Assembly (NCBI GenBank): GCA_018343915.1
Contig: JABRWF010000001.1
Coordinates: 2,232,001-2,296,000, forward strand
Direction of reading: 5' to 3'
Source of the DNA: Agroathelia rolfsii
Lineage: Eukaryota; Basidiomycota; Agaricomycetes; Amylocorticiales; Amylocorticiaceae
Length of the DNA: 64,000 nucleotides
In this document: in pieces, positions 22,566 through 35,598 of the stretch
Layout: every line of letters starts with the position of its first letter
Numbering within the stretch: the first letter of the stretch is position 1
The notes under the pieces: generated by a model
What the model was told of the DNA's origin: nothing
The model's input: the letters and a program-made list of their open reading frames with translations, nothing else
The model's database searches: none
Made by a program: the position numbers and the translations under genes

Positions 22566-25562
22566 TTATACCTCAATGAGCCCCTTGATCATTTTCATAC
22601 TATCCTCCTCGTTCGATTGTCGTCGTTTTCCCTTTCCGGTGCCTGTTTGATTCTCAGCAGTACCAGCGTTGGCACCTGCTACACTATGGCCGTTATCGTC
22701 ACTACCATCATTACGACCATCCGATCCCACCTGGTGGTCACCCCCACTTCTGTTCTTCTTGTTCTTCTTATCCAAGCCCCGGGAGCTAACCACCACCGCA
22801 AACTCTCCACGCAGCACACCTGGCACGCGAACCAAGATCATCGCGCTCGTCAAAGCGGCATACACGAGCGAGAGCGCTAGGCCGGCCCATAAGCCTGCGA
22901 GACCGGCGATGTTAATGCCGAAGAGTGTGTCGCCGTTGATGATGGGTATGGAGGCGGTGGTAATAGCAGCGTTGGGTGCTAATAATGCGTGTGATAATGG
23001 GCCTGGGAGGGATGAGGATAGTTGAGGCCCCAGGGCGAAGTAGACGCCGAGCGGGATACCGAAGAGGTAGTCTGCGCTTGCTTTTAGGGCGGGGAAGGTT
23101 GCCTGCATGATCAGATGCATTTTTGATTATTAACCGGAGTATATAAAACTATTGAGAAAAAGTCGAGAGAGGAGGGGGGGGGAGGGGTTGTGAACGTACA
23201 GATCGCCCAAGCGTTGTGAGTGTGCCGTCGATCCATGCGCTGAGCGCTTGTGTGGTACAGAAGATGGTGAGAACGACTGTGGCCTGGGAGACTTCTTGCA
23301 TGATGGCTGGACCATATATGTGCATCGATCAACAACGGAAAGAATAATGGAGACAACCTTGGGCTCGTACCAGGATCGGAGTTGAACGCCTTCGCCCAGG
23401 CGCCTTGTGAGGCAAGCAGGAGTGTGCTGCATTCGAAAAGAACAAAGTCCGTACATTACAATAGATATACAAAAACTGTTGATGCCACTTACAAAATGAA
23501 CCCACACACGCCACACGTCCCGAGCAGGCCCACACCAATCGCAATACGCGCGCGGGTCCATTGCTGTTCTGCGAGTAGCTTCGAAATTCTGATCCGTCGA
23601 TCCATGAATCAGTCCAGATCAGAGATGGAAAATAGGGATAAATGAAGCAAGTAGTCGTTCGTCACAAATCAGGAAAAGAAAGGAGATGTAGCGTAATACA
23701 AGAAACTTCACCTCTTGCTCATGGCTCCGTTCACCGCAAGCGGTACCTGGTGGATCGTACTCACACCGACGAGGAGCACGGATTGAGCTGCTAATGCGCG
23801 GCTGCCGAGCATTGTCGTTGCAACTTGGTGGGAGTAAGATTGTGATTGTTAGCCTGAGTCAACGGGATATATTTATATGAATCTCTAGACTTACTGGAGA
23901 GGAGATCTTTGGACCATACTTGCGCAGCTGCCTTGGCTGTTCGTGGATGGATCATGTGAGATACAAGAAAGAGAGGAGAAAACTAGACATACCGACACCA
24001 CCAGTACCATACTTGATGAGGTACCACATGCCTTTCAAGAACGGACCGGCATCCTCTTTCTCCTCTTCCACTCCTTCTGCTTGAACCTTGACGTTATCGT
24101 TTTTGCTTTTGCTCTTTTGCACGTCGTCACTGTCATCTTCCTGTGTGAAATTTTCCTGTCCTAAAAGAGTAGTGGGAGTCGAAGGACCAGAGGCAGCCGC
24201 GGCAGACTCCAGGATGCTCCCGTAATTTGCAAAGCCAGAGACGATCTCGCCCTCGGTTTCGACAAGGACATCACCTAAGCCGGAGCCGGAACTGCTTTCT
24301 TGAGGCTGTTCACCATCTGCGTTAACATTACTGTCATTGTTATTGCTATTCCCCCGCCTGGAGCGAAGCCAATCTCGTAAGGTCTCGCACAACAAATATA
24401 TTCCCAATAAGGCCGCCGTGAGTGTGTGGCTGGCGACGACCGCGAGCGGGGCGCCCTCTGGACCGAGGTTGAAACGGGTAGGGGAGTTCACTGTGTATAT
24501 GAAGCAATGCCAGAGGTAAATGATTCAAATAAAAATGAAATCAAAATCAAAATAAACGCATATAGGTAGCCATGCGAGTCAAGTCTTACCAAGTAAATAG
24601 TTGAGGCCGATATTGAGCGGCGCCACGAGGGACATGGTTTTTGTGAATGCACCCGTCAGGCCTGCTGCTGCGAGATAACGTCTAGCAGAAGCGATACAAG
24701 GCTGTATTTAATCGAGTGCTTTTCGATCACTAAAACGGCAGAACCTACTTGGCTATTTCAACGAAAACAAAGGACGGCAGACCCAGCGCAGCATATCGCA
24801 AGAGGGAGCTGGCGGTATCTGCCACATCGGGATCATTCTTCAACAGTCGATGCATGCTCGCTTTTGAATCGAACCAGAAGGTCATAATCGGCTTGAAGCG
24901 ACCAATAATGGGAATAAGGCGCCAGATTACCAACTAAGAACCGATTGATTGACCCACGATTAAGCAAAGGAATAGCAGCAGCGCCACGCGCAAACACCAT
25001 ACCCGCGCTGTCTTGGGTGTTGAGACAGCGTCGAGGGCGGTGACGATACCTTGGAGGAAACTGTAGCCCGTAATGTTGGACACCATGGTGCTGACGGTGC
25101 TGGCGGAGAGGGCCTGTGTGGAGAGATTGCCCAAGGAGACGGTGGGGGCTACAAGGACGGAGTGTTCGTGAATCGCGGTGCTGGAGGTAGCAGGTCGAAA
25201 GATTAGAAGGGTTATAAACGATACCATCACGATGCTTACTAGAGAACGGGACCAGCACGAAGAGCGAGGATGGCACATTCCCGCAGAAACATGCGGGGAA
25301 GGGATTCGGTAGGCGGGGCATCGCGCTCGAGATCGACGTCTGGAACGTATTTCAGCAACGGGGCGGCCAGACGGCGAGCGGTACGGGTTGCATAGTCTTG
25401 TGCCAAGGCCTTTGGGTTCTGGCTGAGGACATTGCGGGCCTTTGCGAGGAGAGGAGAGCGTTCTGTTAAACCCTGCTTGATGTCGTCTGGAGACTTAAAA
25501 GACTGGCTGGAGAGAGATCGAGAGCGGATGACCAGCTTTTTGAGAGAGCTAAAAGTGGTCAT
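22566..25562 (-). CDS. MATE-family multidrug/metabolite transporter
   Basis: MATE transporters export organic compounds by proton or sodium antiport. The minus-strand gene begins MTTFSSLKKLVIRSRS. A cytosolic N-terminus with the ERSPLL motif common in fungal members leads into membrane segments including VAPTVSLGNLSTQALSAS and STMVSNITGYSFLQGIVT, then further helices (AALGLPSFVFVEIAKRY, GAPLAVVASHTLTAALLG) and a last pair (SADYLFGIPLGVYFALG, LAGLWAGLALSLVYAALT). Several short introns interrupt it. Two features are unusual for the family: a loop of roughly 130 hydrophilic, Asn/Ser/Glu-rich residues in the second half (between about 24,000 and 24,370), and a C-terminal tail rich in Gly, Asn and Lys. 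The substrate is unknown. Not every intron border in the middle was resolved. Confidence 0.83.
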
Positions 25563-26031
25563 TTTTGCCTATGAAAAAAGCAGAGGATAATAGGACAAGG
25601 GCAGAGGCCATTGGATCCCTATATTCAAAGCAGACTATTATATTTTAGGGAGCGAAACGAATAGGGAATCTTGTTCGGTTCAACCTGATCACCACTAGCA
25701 TCTGACCACAACTAGCAGCCAATCTATCCCCTTCGGCAATACAAGAGCCACAATCAGCTCAGTCGGCTTGTGCAAACAGGGCAACTCATGGGCGGCTGCC
25801 AGATAACCATCAAGATATCAGCGGCTGCATACCATTTCAAGAACAGACGCATATACTGAGGTAGGGGACAATCATCATCATCCTCGGCGGAAGTAAATCT
25901 TAGTGGCGCAATTGGCAGGTTAGCTCCTTTCATCTCCGAGCAATTGTCACTCTTTCCTCCATCCCTCCCGTGGCCAGGATTCCAGCAAAGATACAATTCA
26001 TATCTTCAGCCCAGAAAGACATTAACCAGTC
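25563..26031. other. Intergenic region upstream of the MATE gene
   Basis: These 469 bases lie between the MATE start and the prefoldin stop, both on the minus strand. An 80-codon open frame near 25,754-25,996 lacks an ATG and resembles nothing. The region probably holds the MATE promoter. Confidence 0.5.
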
Positions 26032-26635
26032 TTATTGCTTGGGGGCATGTTGGAACTGTTTAGGCCGAGGGATTGCATGGTTAGCACGAGACATGGACCG
26101 AATCAGACGTCGACGCACAATATCACGCAGCTGACCCTGCGCCTCATTGAACTGCTTCTCTAAAAACTTGGCCTGTCCCAGCATTAGCACTCATTAATTT
26201 ATTTATTTTTTGTTTTATTTACTGCACCTTTTTGTTCAGGCTGTTGATATCATCCGTTAGCTCTTTTTCCTCTTTTTTCATCTCTGCCTCCATCGTGCTA
26301 TGAGGAACCATCATGAACCTATAGTGACAATCAGCCAGAATTGTCGTTGCATAATAATTAATCACCATACATCTTTCCAACACCTTTGTAAAGATTCACA
26401 TCCTTGTCCAGCTGAGAGATTTCATCGATCGTGAGCTGGAGTATACGACGCTCTCGCTCCTTGGCAGCTGTTTGTTGGCGAGCAACATTGAGAGCGCGCT
26501 GAGACTGGACGGCTGTTTGTTGGATCTGGACGAGGATCTGCGCAGCGAGTGGTAATAAGCCAGCCATGTCATTTCCATTTAGCCATAAAGTAATTCAAGA
26601 ACCTTTCTGAGCGTTTCGTCCGGGAGTGCAGACAT
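26032..26635 (-). CDS. PFD1: Prefoldin subunit 1 (beta-type), about 143 aa
   Basis: This is a subunit of the hexameric cytosolic prefoldin chaperone that delivers unfolded actin and tubulin to the CCT chaperonin. Four short exons read MSALPDETLRK, then ILVQIQQTAVQSQRALNVAR, KERERRILQLTIDEI, LYKGVGKMFMMVPHSTME, and the second coiled-coil arm KEEKELTDDINSLNKKAKFL. The paired coiled coils around the LYKGVGKMF beta hairpin are the hallmark of subunit 1. The C-terminal 30 residues (RRRLIRSMSRANHAIPRPK) are a basic extension. It is divergent from SNU114, with 246 bases between the two start codons. Confidence 0.9.
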
Positions 26636-26881
26636 TGTCGACCACAAGCAAGCAACAAGTGACGAGATCTTTCCAACGCGAGGACGTGGTGTCTTTGTGT
26701 GAATTTGCTTCCTTTGCACACTTTCTTACGCGCGCCGCGACTTGCTGCAAGTTGTTGGCCTGGCTTAAAACAACCCACTCGCTTTATAACATCATCGTCT
26801 GCTTTTCTTCATATCTAACCCTCTCTCTGCCCATAACTAGCCCTATTATCTCGTGTCTCTGCCTAACCACCTACTCACACT

Positions 26882-29800
26882 ATGGCCTCTTTCGAAGACT
26901 ATGACGAGTTTGGCAACTACATCGGTGCCGACCTCGATTCGGACGACGAGGACGAGATCCCCCAGAATGAGTTTCTGCAACAACAGCAGCAGCAGCAGCA
27001 GCAGCAACAGGCCCGGTCTGCACCACTCGAGGGTTTTGATGAAGATGAGGATGTGCCCATGGAGCCCGAAGGAGGCGCATTGATGGAGGTCGACGATGGT
27101 ATGTTACTGCTGCTCTTTACGTCTCTAAATTCTTTTGCCTTCTTTTCTATGTGTGCTTGTATACCCTGAATCTATAATATTCTGACTTGTTGTGCTTTCT
27201 CTCTGTTGAAACCATATGCAGCACCAGCACACAATGCAGTTATCCTGCACGAGGACAAACAGTACTATCCCTCCGCGAACGAGGTGTATGGACCTGATGT
27301 CGAGACGCTCGTGCAAGAGGAAGATGCCCAGCCATTATCCGAGCCCATCGTCGCGCCCGTCAAGGTGCGCAAGTGGACCGTGGAGGAGAAGGATATGCCC
27401 GAGACGCGTTTTGACAAAGGGTAAGGGTAGTTTATTTTTCTCTTGTCCTTGCCCTTTCGCCTATCCTCGCAGCTTGCCATACCAATGGATGTTGTTTATT
27501 TCTATATGAAGATAGAATGCTGATCATGGATCAATAGGTTCTTGTTAAACATGACCACCTTCCCCGAGATGATACGCAACGTCGCCGTCGTGGGCCACCT
27601 GCACCATGGCAAGACAGCGCTGATGGACATGCTCGTGTTTGAGACACACAAGCTCGTTTGGGACGCAGACAAGCCGGTCTGTGAGCTTTCCTCGTCCTCC
27701 CCATGCTCTCCTCCCTCCCTTGCCTCTATTGACAATGCTGATGACAATTTAATACTCCAACATGACTGACAATGTTATGATTATACAGACACGATACACG
27801 GACACCCATGTCCTCTCGCGCGAACGCCAGATCTCAATCAAGTCCTCGCCCATGTCGCTCGTCCTCTCCACGACAACGGGCAAGTCGCATTTAATCCACT
27901 TTATCGACACGCCTGGACATGTCAACTTTGTGGACGAGGTCGCGGCGGCCATGCGTCTCGCGGATGGAATCGTACTCGTTGTCGATGTCGTCGAAGGGGT
28001 CAGTGCGATCTTATTTTTTTTTATTTTTAATAAAAGCAAAAATCAGGCTGAACGTGAATTAATCTGATGTGTTTTTTCTCTCTTACAGCTCATGGTCGGC
28101 GCGGAGAGCATCATCCGCCATGCCCTCCAGGAAAATATCAAAATCACACTCGTGGTGAACAAAATTGATAGGCTGATCCTCGAGCTGCGAATCAAGCCGA
28201 CGGATGCGTATTACAAGATTAAGCATACCATTGAGGAGATTAATACTTTTATTGGGTGAGTGAAGCTTCTTTTTTCCGCGAAATATTTTCTAACATTTTG
28301 ATTCGAACTACAGCTCCATTGACCCCGATCCCGCACTCCGCCTGAGCCCGGAAAATGGCAACGTCGCGTTTGCGAGCACGGATATGAACTGGTGCTTTAC
28401 GCTGCGTTCGTTTGCGCAGATGTATGCCGATACTTATGGTAAGCGTCATTATCATTCCTCACTGTACGTAAAACCACACACACACACACCCTCTCTTCAA
28501 GGCAAATTCGACATCAACTCCTTCGCCGACCGACTCTGGGGCGATATTTACTTCGATGCCGACACGCGCAAGTTCACGCGCAAGCAAGCCGATGCGGAAA
28601 CGCCGCGGACGTTTGTACACTTCATCCTCGAGCCGCTGTACAAGCTGTACTCGACCGTGCTCAGCGAGGATACAGCGTCGCTTAAAGAAGTGCTCGCCAC
28701 GCTCGGGATCCACCTCAAACCGGTGATGTACAAGATGGACGTGCGGCCGCTGCTGAAGGCGATTTTGGATCAGTTCTTTGGGCCCGCGACGGGCTTGGTG
28801 GATATGGTGGTGGAGCATGTGCCATCGCCGCTGGAGGGGAGTGCGGCTAAGGCGGGTGTCTTTATCTCGTTTTAACGACGTAAAGTCTTATCATGCGCTA
28901 CAGGTAGCGCACACATACACCGGCCCACAAACATCGAGCCTGGCACAGTCGATGATGGCGTGCGACGCGCAGGGTCTCGTGATGGTCCATGTCTCGAAAC
29001 TGTACCACACCACGGACGCACAGTCGTTCCGCGCATTTGGTCGTGTGTTGAGCGGTACGCTGCGTAAGGGTGTGCAGATCAAAGTGCTCGGTGAGGGGTA
29101 CTCGGCCGAGGACGAGGAGGATATGTTGAAGGCGACCGTTGAAGACCTCTGGATTAGCGAGGCGCGGTGAGTGGTTATTTTTATTGGCCTGCCTTCCCTA
29201 CTTATTTGCACACTATTTTGCTGATTTTTGATTTGTTTCTCTTTGATAGGTACTTTATCCCAGCCGAAGAAGTCCAGGCGGGCAACCTCGTCCTCATTGG
29301 CGGCGTCGACGCATCCATCACCAAGACCGCCACGCTGGCAGGGGTCCAAGACGATGAAGAAGACCTGTACATCTTCCGGCCGATCAAACACATTACACAG
29401 TCCGTGCTCAAGATCGCGATCGAGCCCATCGCGCCCTCGGAGCTGCCCAAGATGCTCAGTGGCCTGCGGAGCATCAACAAGTCGTACCCGCTTGTGACGA
29501 CGAAGGTGGAGGAGAGCGGCGAGCACGTCTTGATTGGCACGGGCGAGCTGTATCTGGATTGTGTGATGCATGATTTGCGCAAGCTGTTTTCGGAGATCGA
29601 GATTAAGGTGTCTGACCCGGTGACGAAATTTTGCGAGACGGTGTTGGAAACGAGTGCGTTGAAGTGTTATGCGGATACGCCGAATAAAAAGTGGGTTCTG
29701 TCTTGATGTTCTCCCTTTTTAAAAATATCCTGGGACTTGTACTTATGCTCATTGATTACCAGAAACAAAATTACTATGATCGCCGAACCATTGGAAAAGG

Positions 29801-30907
29801 GTATCGCCGAGGACGTCGAACGGGGCCGCGTGACGATGCGGATGACGCCCAAGGAGCGCGGCACATTCTTCCAGGAAAAGTACCAATGGGACCTGCTCGC
29901 GTCACGGTCGATATGGGCGTTTGGGCCGGACGAGCAGGGGCCGAATATCCTTGTCGACGACACGTTGCCGTCGCAGGTGGACAAGAAGCTGCTGGGCACC
30001 GTCAAGGAGCATATCAAGCAGGGCTTCCAGTGGGGTGCGCGTGAGGGTCCACTGTGTGATGAGCGTGAGTGGTGTTATGCGTGTATGCGTGTTTTTTTTT
30101 GTGCTGGCACTGATTTTTTCCTTCCCTCCTCCTTTTTTTGCTTGTATCAATAGCCATGAGGAATGTAAAGTTCCGCGTCTTGGACGCTAGTCTGGCACAG
30201 GAGCCAATCTACCGTGGTGGTGGACAGATTGTACCAACAGCGCGCCGAGTTTGCTACTCTTCGTTCTTGATGGTAAGTTGCTAACTTTAATAATCTATTC
30301 AAATTTATTCATTGAACACTTTCTCCAGGCGACGCCACGCCTAATGGAGCCAGTGTACTACGTCGAGGTGCAAGCACCGGCCGACTGCATTTCGGAGGTC
30401 TACACCGTTCTCGCCCGCCGGCGTGGCCACGTCACGCAGGACATTCCCAAGGTCGGCTCGCCCTTGTACACCGTCAAGGCGCTGATCCCCGTCATCGACG
30501 CAAATGGGTTCGAGACTGATCTGCGGATGGCGACCCAAGGCCAGGCGTTCTGCTTGCAGGTGTTTGACCATTGGTCGATTGTCCCTGGTACGTTACTCTA
30601 TAGTTGAATTTCTCCCGCGGTTGTTAAAGTAAATGTATTGTTTTCCTTTAGGTGACCCGACGGACACGAGCATCAAGCTACGGCCACTGGAGCCGGCGTC
30701 TGGCCAAGCTCTGGCCCGTGACCTAGTGCTGAAGACGCGTCGGAGAAAGGGACTCGGGGACCAGATTGCCGTGTCTAAATACCTCGATGATGAGTTTGTG
30801 GTGAGTGTGGTGATGGCTGGGTATGGCATTTTCGACTGTGGCTGAATATTATATTTTCTTTACAGTTGGCACTGTCGGCGTCTGGCCATGCAGATTTGCT
30901 TGGGTGA
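26882..30907 (+). CDS. SNU114: U5 snRNP GTPase Snu114 (EFTUD2), about 980 aa
   Basis: This EF-2-like GTPase of the U5 snRNP controls spliceosome activation and disassembly. Fourteen exons are inferred, all in consistent phase. The acidic N-terminus ([21 protein letters not shown]) contains an 11-Gln run. The G domain shows [12 protein letters not shown] (G1), [10 protein letters not shown] (G3) and [12 protein letters not shown] (G4), followed by EF-2-like domains II to V ([50 protein letters not shown]). The end, SGHADLLG, is complete. The intron at 28852-28903 begins with GC (AAG|GCGGGT); only this donor keeps the conserved reading [12 protein letters not shown]. Confidence 0.95.
26978..27010 (+). 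repeat. CAA/CAG trinucleotide repeat coding 11 glutamines
   Basis: Eleven consecutive CAA or CAG codons in the N-terminus of Snu114 encode a polyglutamine run. The tract is mostly pure CAG, so length variation between strains is likely. Confidence 0.9.
28852..28903 (+). other. GC-AG intron in SNU114
   Basis: A 52-base intron whose donor is GC (AAG|GCGGGTGT) and acceptor CTACAG. A nearby GT four bases on (GG|GTGTCT) would shift the frame and destroy the conserved VAHTYTGP sequence. Confidence 0.75.
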
Positions 30908-31198
30908 AGAATGTAGTTATTACTATTACTAGCACTCTCGATTACTATGTTAATATATATATCTTTGTGTAAAATAAATGCCAGGCCCAGAGAGCGAGTG
31001 GGATGTGCTCGGTAAAATGAAGGGTATAATAATATAATAATGGGCAATCGTGGCCACGTAAGCATACGTGGCAAACTGGCTCGGACGGTATTTATGTATT
31101 CGCGCGCATTGCTCTCTCGGTCTTGAACATTAACTCTTTCGTGTCCCACTCTCCTCTCCTTCCTACTTACCTCGTCTATCTGGTCCTTCGTATTCGCT
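30908..31198. other. Short intergenic region, SNU114 to calnexin
   Basis: An AT-rich stretch (TATATATATC, AAAATAAATG) probably forms the SNU114 3' end. A T/C-rich region follows immediately before the calnexin ATG. No gene is seen. Confidence 0.5.
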
Positions 31199-33080
31199 AT
31201 GCGAAGTGTAGCGCTCCTTCCCCTTGTCATTCTCGCCGTCTCGGCGCAGGAGGCGGCCAAGCCCACTTTCACTGTATGTCTTACTTGCCAAACCCATATT
31301 CGCTCTCATACCGAAACTAACACATACTGATGATGTCCCTGCATTATAATATAGCCCTCTGCCATCAAGGCACACTTCCTCGAACAGTTCACCGACGACT
31401 GGGCACAACGATGGACTCCGTCTGAGGCGACGAAGAAGACGCCCGTCGGTGGCGAGACGTTCAGCTACGTTGGCAAATGGTCCGTCGAGGAGCCCATCGA
31501 CGCTGTTGTCGAGGGTGAGAAGGGCCTCGTCGCCAAGACCAAGGCGGCACACCACGCCATCTCGTCTACGTTTGGAAATGCGATCTCCTTCAGCAAGGAG
31601 CCGCTCGTGGTACAGTATGAGGTCAAGTACCAGAAGGGCGGTAACTGCGGTGGTGGTTACATTAAGCTCCTCGAGGAAGGGTTCAACGACTCGGGCGAGG
31701 CGTTCAATGATAAGACACCGTGGGTGGTCATGTTTGGTCCTGATCTTACCTGCCCGGGTACCAAGGTGAGACCGATTTGTTTTGTTTGGTGACAAGCTTG
31801 GGAGTACTCATACCATATGTTGTATTGTAGATTCACTTCATCTTCCGCCACAAGAACCCTGTTACGGGCGAGGTTGAGGAGAAGCACCTCACTACCCCTC
31901 CCAAGCCTTCCATTGAGAAGTCGACCAACCTCTACACCCTCATTGTCAAGTGAGTGCGGTTTTTACTATTTACTGTTCCGGACAGCCATTCTGACGTCAT
32001 AGCAGCCCTGACAACACCTACGAGGTCCTCTTCAACGGCGAGAGTCAGAGCAAGGGCAACCTTCTCGAGGACTTTACACCCGCTGTCAACCCTCCCAAGG
32101 AGATCGACGACCCCGAGGACAAGATCCCCGAAGACTGGGTGCACGATGCCAAGATTGCTGACCCCGAGGCAACGAAGCCTGAAGACTGGGATGAGGACGC
32201 ACCCTACGAAATCCCTGATGAGGAGGCTGAGAAGCCCGAGGGCTGGCTCGATGATGAGCCCGAGACGATCGCGGACCCCGACGCACCCAAGCCCGAGGAG
32301 TGGGATGACGAGGAGGACGGTGACTGGATTGCGCCCACGATCCGCAACCCCAAGTGCGACGAGGCACCTGGCTGTGGCGAGTGGAAGAGGCCAATGAAGG
32401 CTAACCCTGCCTACAAGGGCAAGTGGTACGCACCTATGATCGACAACCCCGCCTACAAGGGTCCTTGGGCTCCTCGCAAGATCCCCAACCCTGCCTACTT
32501 CGAGGACCTCACACCCGTGCAGTCGCTCTCCAACATCGTGAGTGGCGATGATAATGATTTTGTGGTATTGGCTATTTACTAACGAGTTATTCCATTGTAG
32601 GGTGGTGTTGGTATTGAGCTCTGGACCATGACTGAGGACATTCTCTTCAACAACATCTACGTTGGTCACTCCATTGACGATGCCAAGGCTCTCGCAGCAG
32701 AGACCTTTGACGTCAAGAAGCCTCTTGAGGTTGCCCAGAACAAGGTCGACTTTGAGGATGACATTGAGTCGGAGGTCTCGTTCAAAGAAGACCCCGTCGG
32801 TTTCGTCCGCGAGAAGGTCTTCACATTCATTGACTTGGCCAAGGTTGACCCCATTGCTGCGCTCAAGAGCCAGCCTGAGACGGGTGCGGGTCTTGCCATT
32901 GCCCTCTTCACGCTCTTTGGCATGCTTGGTGGTCTCCTCGGCCTTGTTGGCAGCCAAACACAGCCTATCACCAAGTCGCCCAAAAAGTCGGAGACGCCTG
33001 CTGCTGCTGCTGCACCTTCAGCGCCTGCTGGTGAGAAAGAGGGCGCAGCGACTGACGGCAAAGTGAAGAAGAGGAAGTAG
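31199..33080 (+). CDS. CNX1: Calnexin (ER lectin chaperone)
   Basis: Calnexin is a membrane-bound ER chaperone that binds monoglucosylated N-glycans on folding glycoproteins. Five exons. A signal peptide ([17 protein letters not shown]) precedes the lectin domain ([43 protein letters not shown]). The P-domain arm follows with type 1 repeats ([49 protein letters not shown]) and type 2 repeats ([34 protein letters not shown]). One membrane segment ([20 protein letters not shown]) and a short cytosolic tail close the protein. The tail ends KKRK, which fits the KKXX ER-retrieval pattern. All elements are in the expected order. Confidence 0.96.
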
Positions 33081-33460
33081 ACGTACAAAATGCACACCAA
33101 AATGTTCTGATGATTTCACTTGTTGTCTCACTTTTTTTTCTTTTTTTTGCGAGATTCAATATTAATATAATATACCATGCTTGTCTCCAAAATATTGTTG
33201 TGTGCCTGGGTGTGTGTGTGTGTGTGTGCGTGTGTTGTTAATTTTACCGAGATGGAACAAGTATGACGCATTGAAACCCCCTTGTCGCTGACGATCGTCT
33301 TGTCTTTGAGGCCAGACCAGCCGGAGCGCTGCAAGCGAGACTGTAGTTGCGCGCCCGTGAATCTCTCAATTTCTTCCGTCAACGACGACGGCGAGCTGAG
33401 GACAGCCAGCGCCGGCAGCAAAAACTAGTACCTTACTTTCTTGTTTCTACCTTTGCTTCA
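33081..33460. other. Intergenic region with a TG microsatellite
   Basis: 380 bases between calnexin and COQ1, both on the plus strand. It contains a TG dinucleotide repeat and otherwise no visible coding sequence. The COQ1 promoter must lie within the last 200 bases. Confidence 0.55.
33211..33235 (+). repeat. (TG)n microsatellite
   Basis: About 25 bases of TG repeat with one CG interruption, about 130 bases past the calnexin stop. Confidence 0.9.
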
Positions 33461-35110
33461 ATGCGACGATGGTCTACGTTGCCAGCGCTCAGGAGCGCCT
33501 CTCGTGTCCGTCCTGCTTCTGCTGTTCACCACCACCACCGATGGGTCCATTCCGGTCTTGCCCACAAGCCTGCGCCTGCTGAGCAAGAGCGCACAGACAA
33601 GGCAGCGAATAAGTTGAATGCAGCAGCAACAGCAGTGCCGCTCAAGCCTTCGCTACCACCCTCTTCAAAAGCCCCGAGCGCACACGCATTTCTCGATGCT
33701 CACCTAGAGCGCGTGCGCTCGACGCTGCTCAACCTCCTCGGCTCCTCGCACCCCGCCCTGACCGACATTGCACGGTACTACTTCCTGCACCCGTCCAAGC
33801 AACTTCGCCCGCTGCTCGTCCTCCTCTTTGCGAGCGCGACGAACGGGCTCGGCTCGCATTGGGCAAGCAAGCACTGGGCCGCCCAGACGGAGCTGGCCGC
33901 GGACGAGCTCGACCGGCCACTCACGCGCCCGGACGTGCTCAACGACTGGAACCCGGCCATGCCGGACCACACAGCCTCGTTCAGTTCCGTATTCCCGCTA
34001 CAAGTACCCCCTTCGATGCGGACTGCGATGAGGACAGACCCGTCGCCGCCGTCGCCGTACCCGACGTACACACCCCCGCTGCACGGCATGCCTGAGCTGG
34101 AGCTGCTCCCGACGCAGATACGGCTGGCACAGATCGTGGAGATGATCCACGTCGCTTCGCTGTTGCACGACGATGTGATTGATAATTCGCCGTTGCGTCG
34201 GTCGGCGCCGTCGGCACCTGCCGCGTTTGGAAACAAGCTATCCATCCTCGGCGGGGATTTCTTGCTCGGTCGTGCGAGTGCGGCGCTGGCGAGGCTTGGG
34301 GATAGCGAGGTCGTCGAGTTGATTGCCGGCGTGATTGCGAATTTGGTCGAGGGCGAGATTTTGCAGATGAAGGATGTGCATGCGGCCGAGTTGGTCGGTA
34401 TGGGGGTCGATGTAGGTGCCTTGGGTGGTACGGGCAAGATTGGGCTAGAGACATATTTGAACAAGACGTATCTCAAGACGGCGAGTTTGATGGCGAAAGG
34501 TGCGCGGGCGTCTGTCATCTTGGGTGGATGTGCGCAGGGCGAGCCGTGGAAGGAGATTGCATATGCGTATGGGCGTAATCTTGGCATTGCCTTCCAGGTA
34601 TGCTCGTTCATCTCTATCATCAGTGCTTAGATCCTCAACGATTCGCATATCTCTTAGCTGGTGGATGATATCATGGACTATGAAGTGAGCGAGGCTGCCA
34701 TGGGCAAACCTGGAGGCGCAGATCTGCAACTTGGCCTAGCCACCGGACCTGCACTTTTTGCTTGGGAAGAGCATCCTGAATTGGGCCCATTGATCGAACG
34801 CAAGTTCAGCGAGCCTGGTGATGTCGAACTGGTATGTGGTTATTTTCCTAGTTTTCTTGCCAGTCTATTTCTTTATCTCACCATCGTGATCTTACACGTT
34901 ATGGTCATATGATCTCGTGCTGACTTTGTAATTTGTATCTTCTATTAGGCGCGTGAACTCGTCCGCAGATCCTCTGGTGTAGAACGCACACGTGAGCTGG
35001 CCATTGCCCATGCCGACAAGGCTAGGGAGGTTCTCGGCGCATTACCAGATAGCGACGCTAAAATTGCGTTGGAACAGCTCACGGAGAAGGTAGTACGACG
35101 GACATCATAG
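33461..35110 (+). CDS. COQ1: Polyprenyl diphosphate synthase for ubiquinone (Coq1), 490 aa
   Basis: Coq1 makes the long polyprenyl tail of ubiquinone in mitochondria by adding isopentenyl units to an allylic diphosphate. Exons 33461-34597, 34658-34831 and 34949-35110 give 490 residues. The N-terminus (MRRWSTLPALRSASRVRP) is a typical mitochondrial presequence. Both aspartate-rich motifs are present: LLHDDVIDNS (first, DDxxD) and QLVDDIMDYE (second). The KQLRPLLVLL substrate loop and GGDFLLGRASAAL helix also match. Between the KQLRPLL motif and the first aspartate motif lies an insertion of about 80 Pro-rich residues (SPPSPYPTYTPPLHGMP), longer than in yeast Coq1 as I recall it. The tail length cannot be predicted from this sequence. 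Confidence 0.94.
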
Positions 35111-35598
35111 AATAATATATATATCGGTTACTACGTCACTTCCCCATACACCTCTCTACACGACCCGCATCTGCATTTCTGAACTAACCTGCTTCTCTTT
35201 GACCCTCATCGTTTCACGAGACTTGACACTGCCTGCCTTGACTGCGAATATTCTCTGACGAACCTTTCTTTTCTCTAAGACAGGATAATTCTTTAGATTT
35301 CAAAGTAGCGTACTAGTACGGCAAAAAGAACCACCCCTTTTTCTTTTCTGATCTATATAACAGTTTGCGTTGCTTGCCTTCTTTCACTTCGTACTATTCT
35401 TTCGCACATCAGCAGATGTAATAACAACGATATATGCACCCCTCAGGATAGGTCCCTTTGACGCGCGCGTGTGTTCAGTACGCGGGTTTAACAATTTCGT
35501 CCAGAGACTTGGATGATGCCATCACCGAAGATGCAAAAGAGACGCGAATGTTGGTATATGCGACGTCGTCGTCGACAGTGAACATGGCATATTTTTAT
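35111..35598. other. Convergent 3' region, COQ1 and LAMTOR2
   Basis: 488 bases between two facing stop codons. The sequence is T/C-rich with TATATATATC just after COQ1. No gene seen. Confidence 0.5.

Noticed and set aside
25754..25996. 80-codon minus-strand frame between the MATE and prefoldin genes
   Set aside because: It starts at TTG and lies in the probable MATE promoter; no homology pattern or splice continuation.
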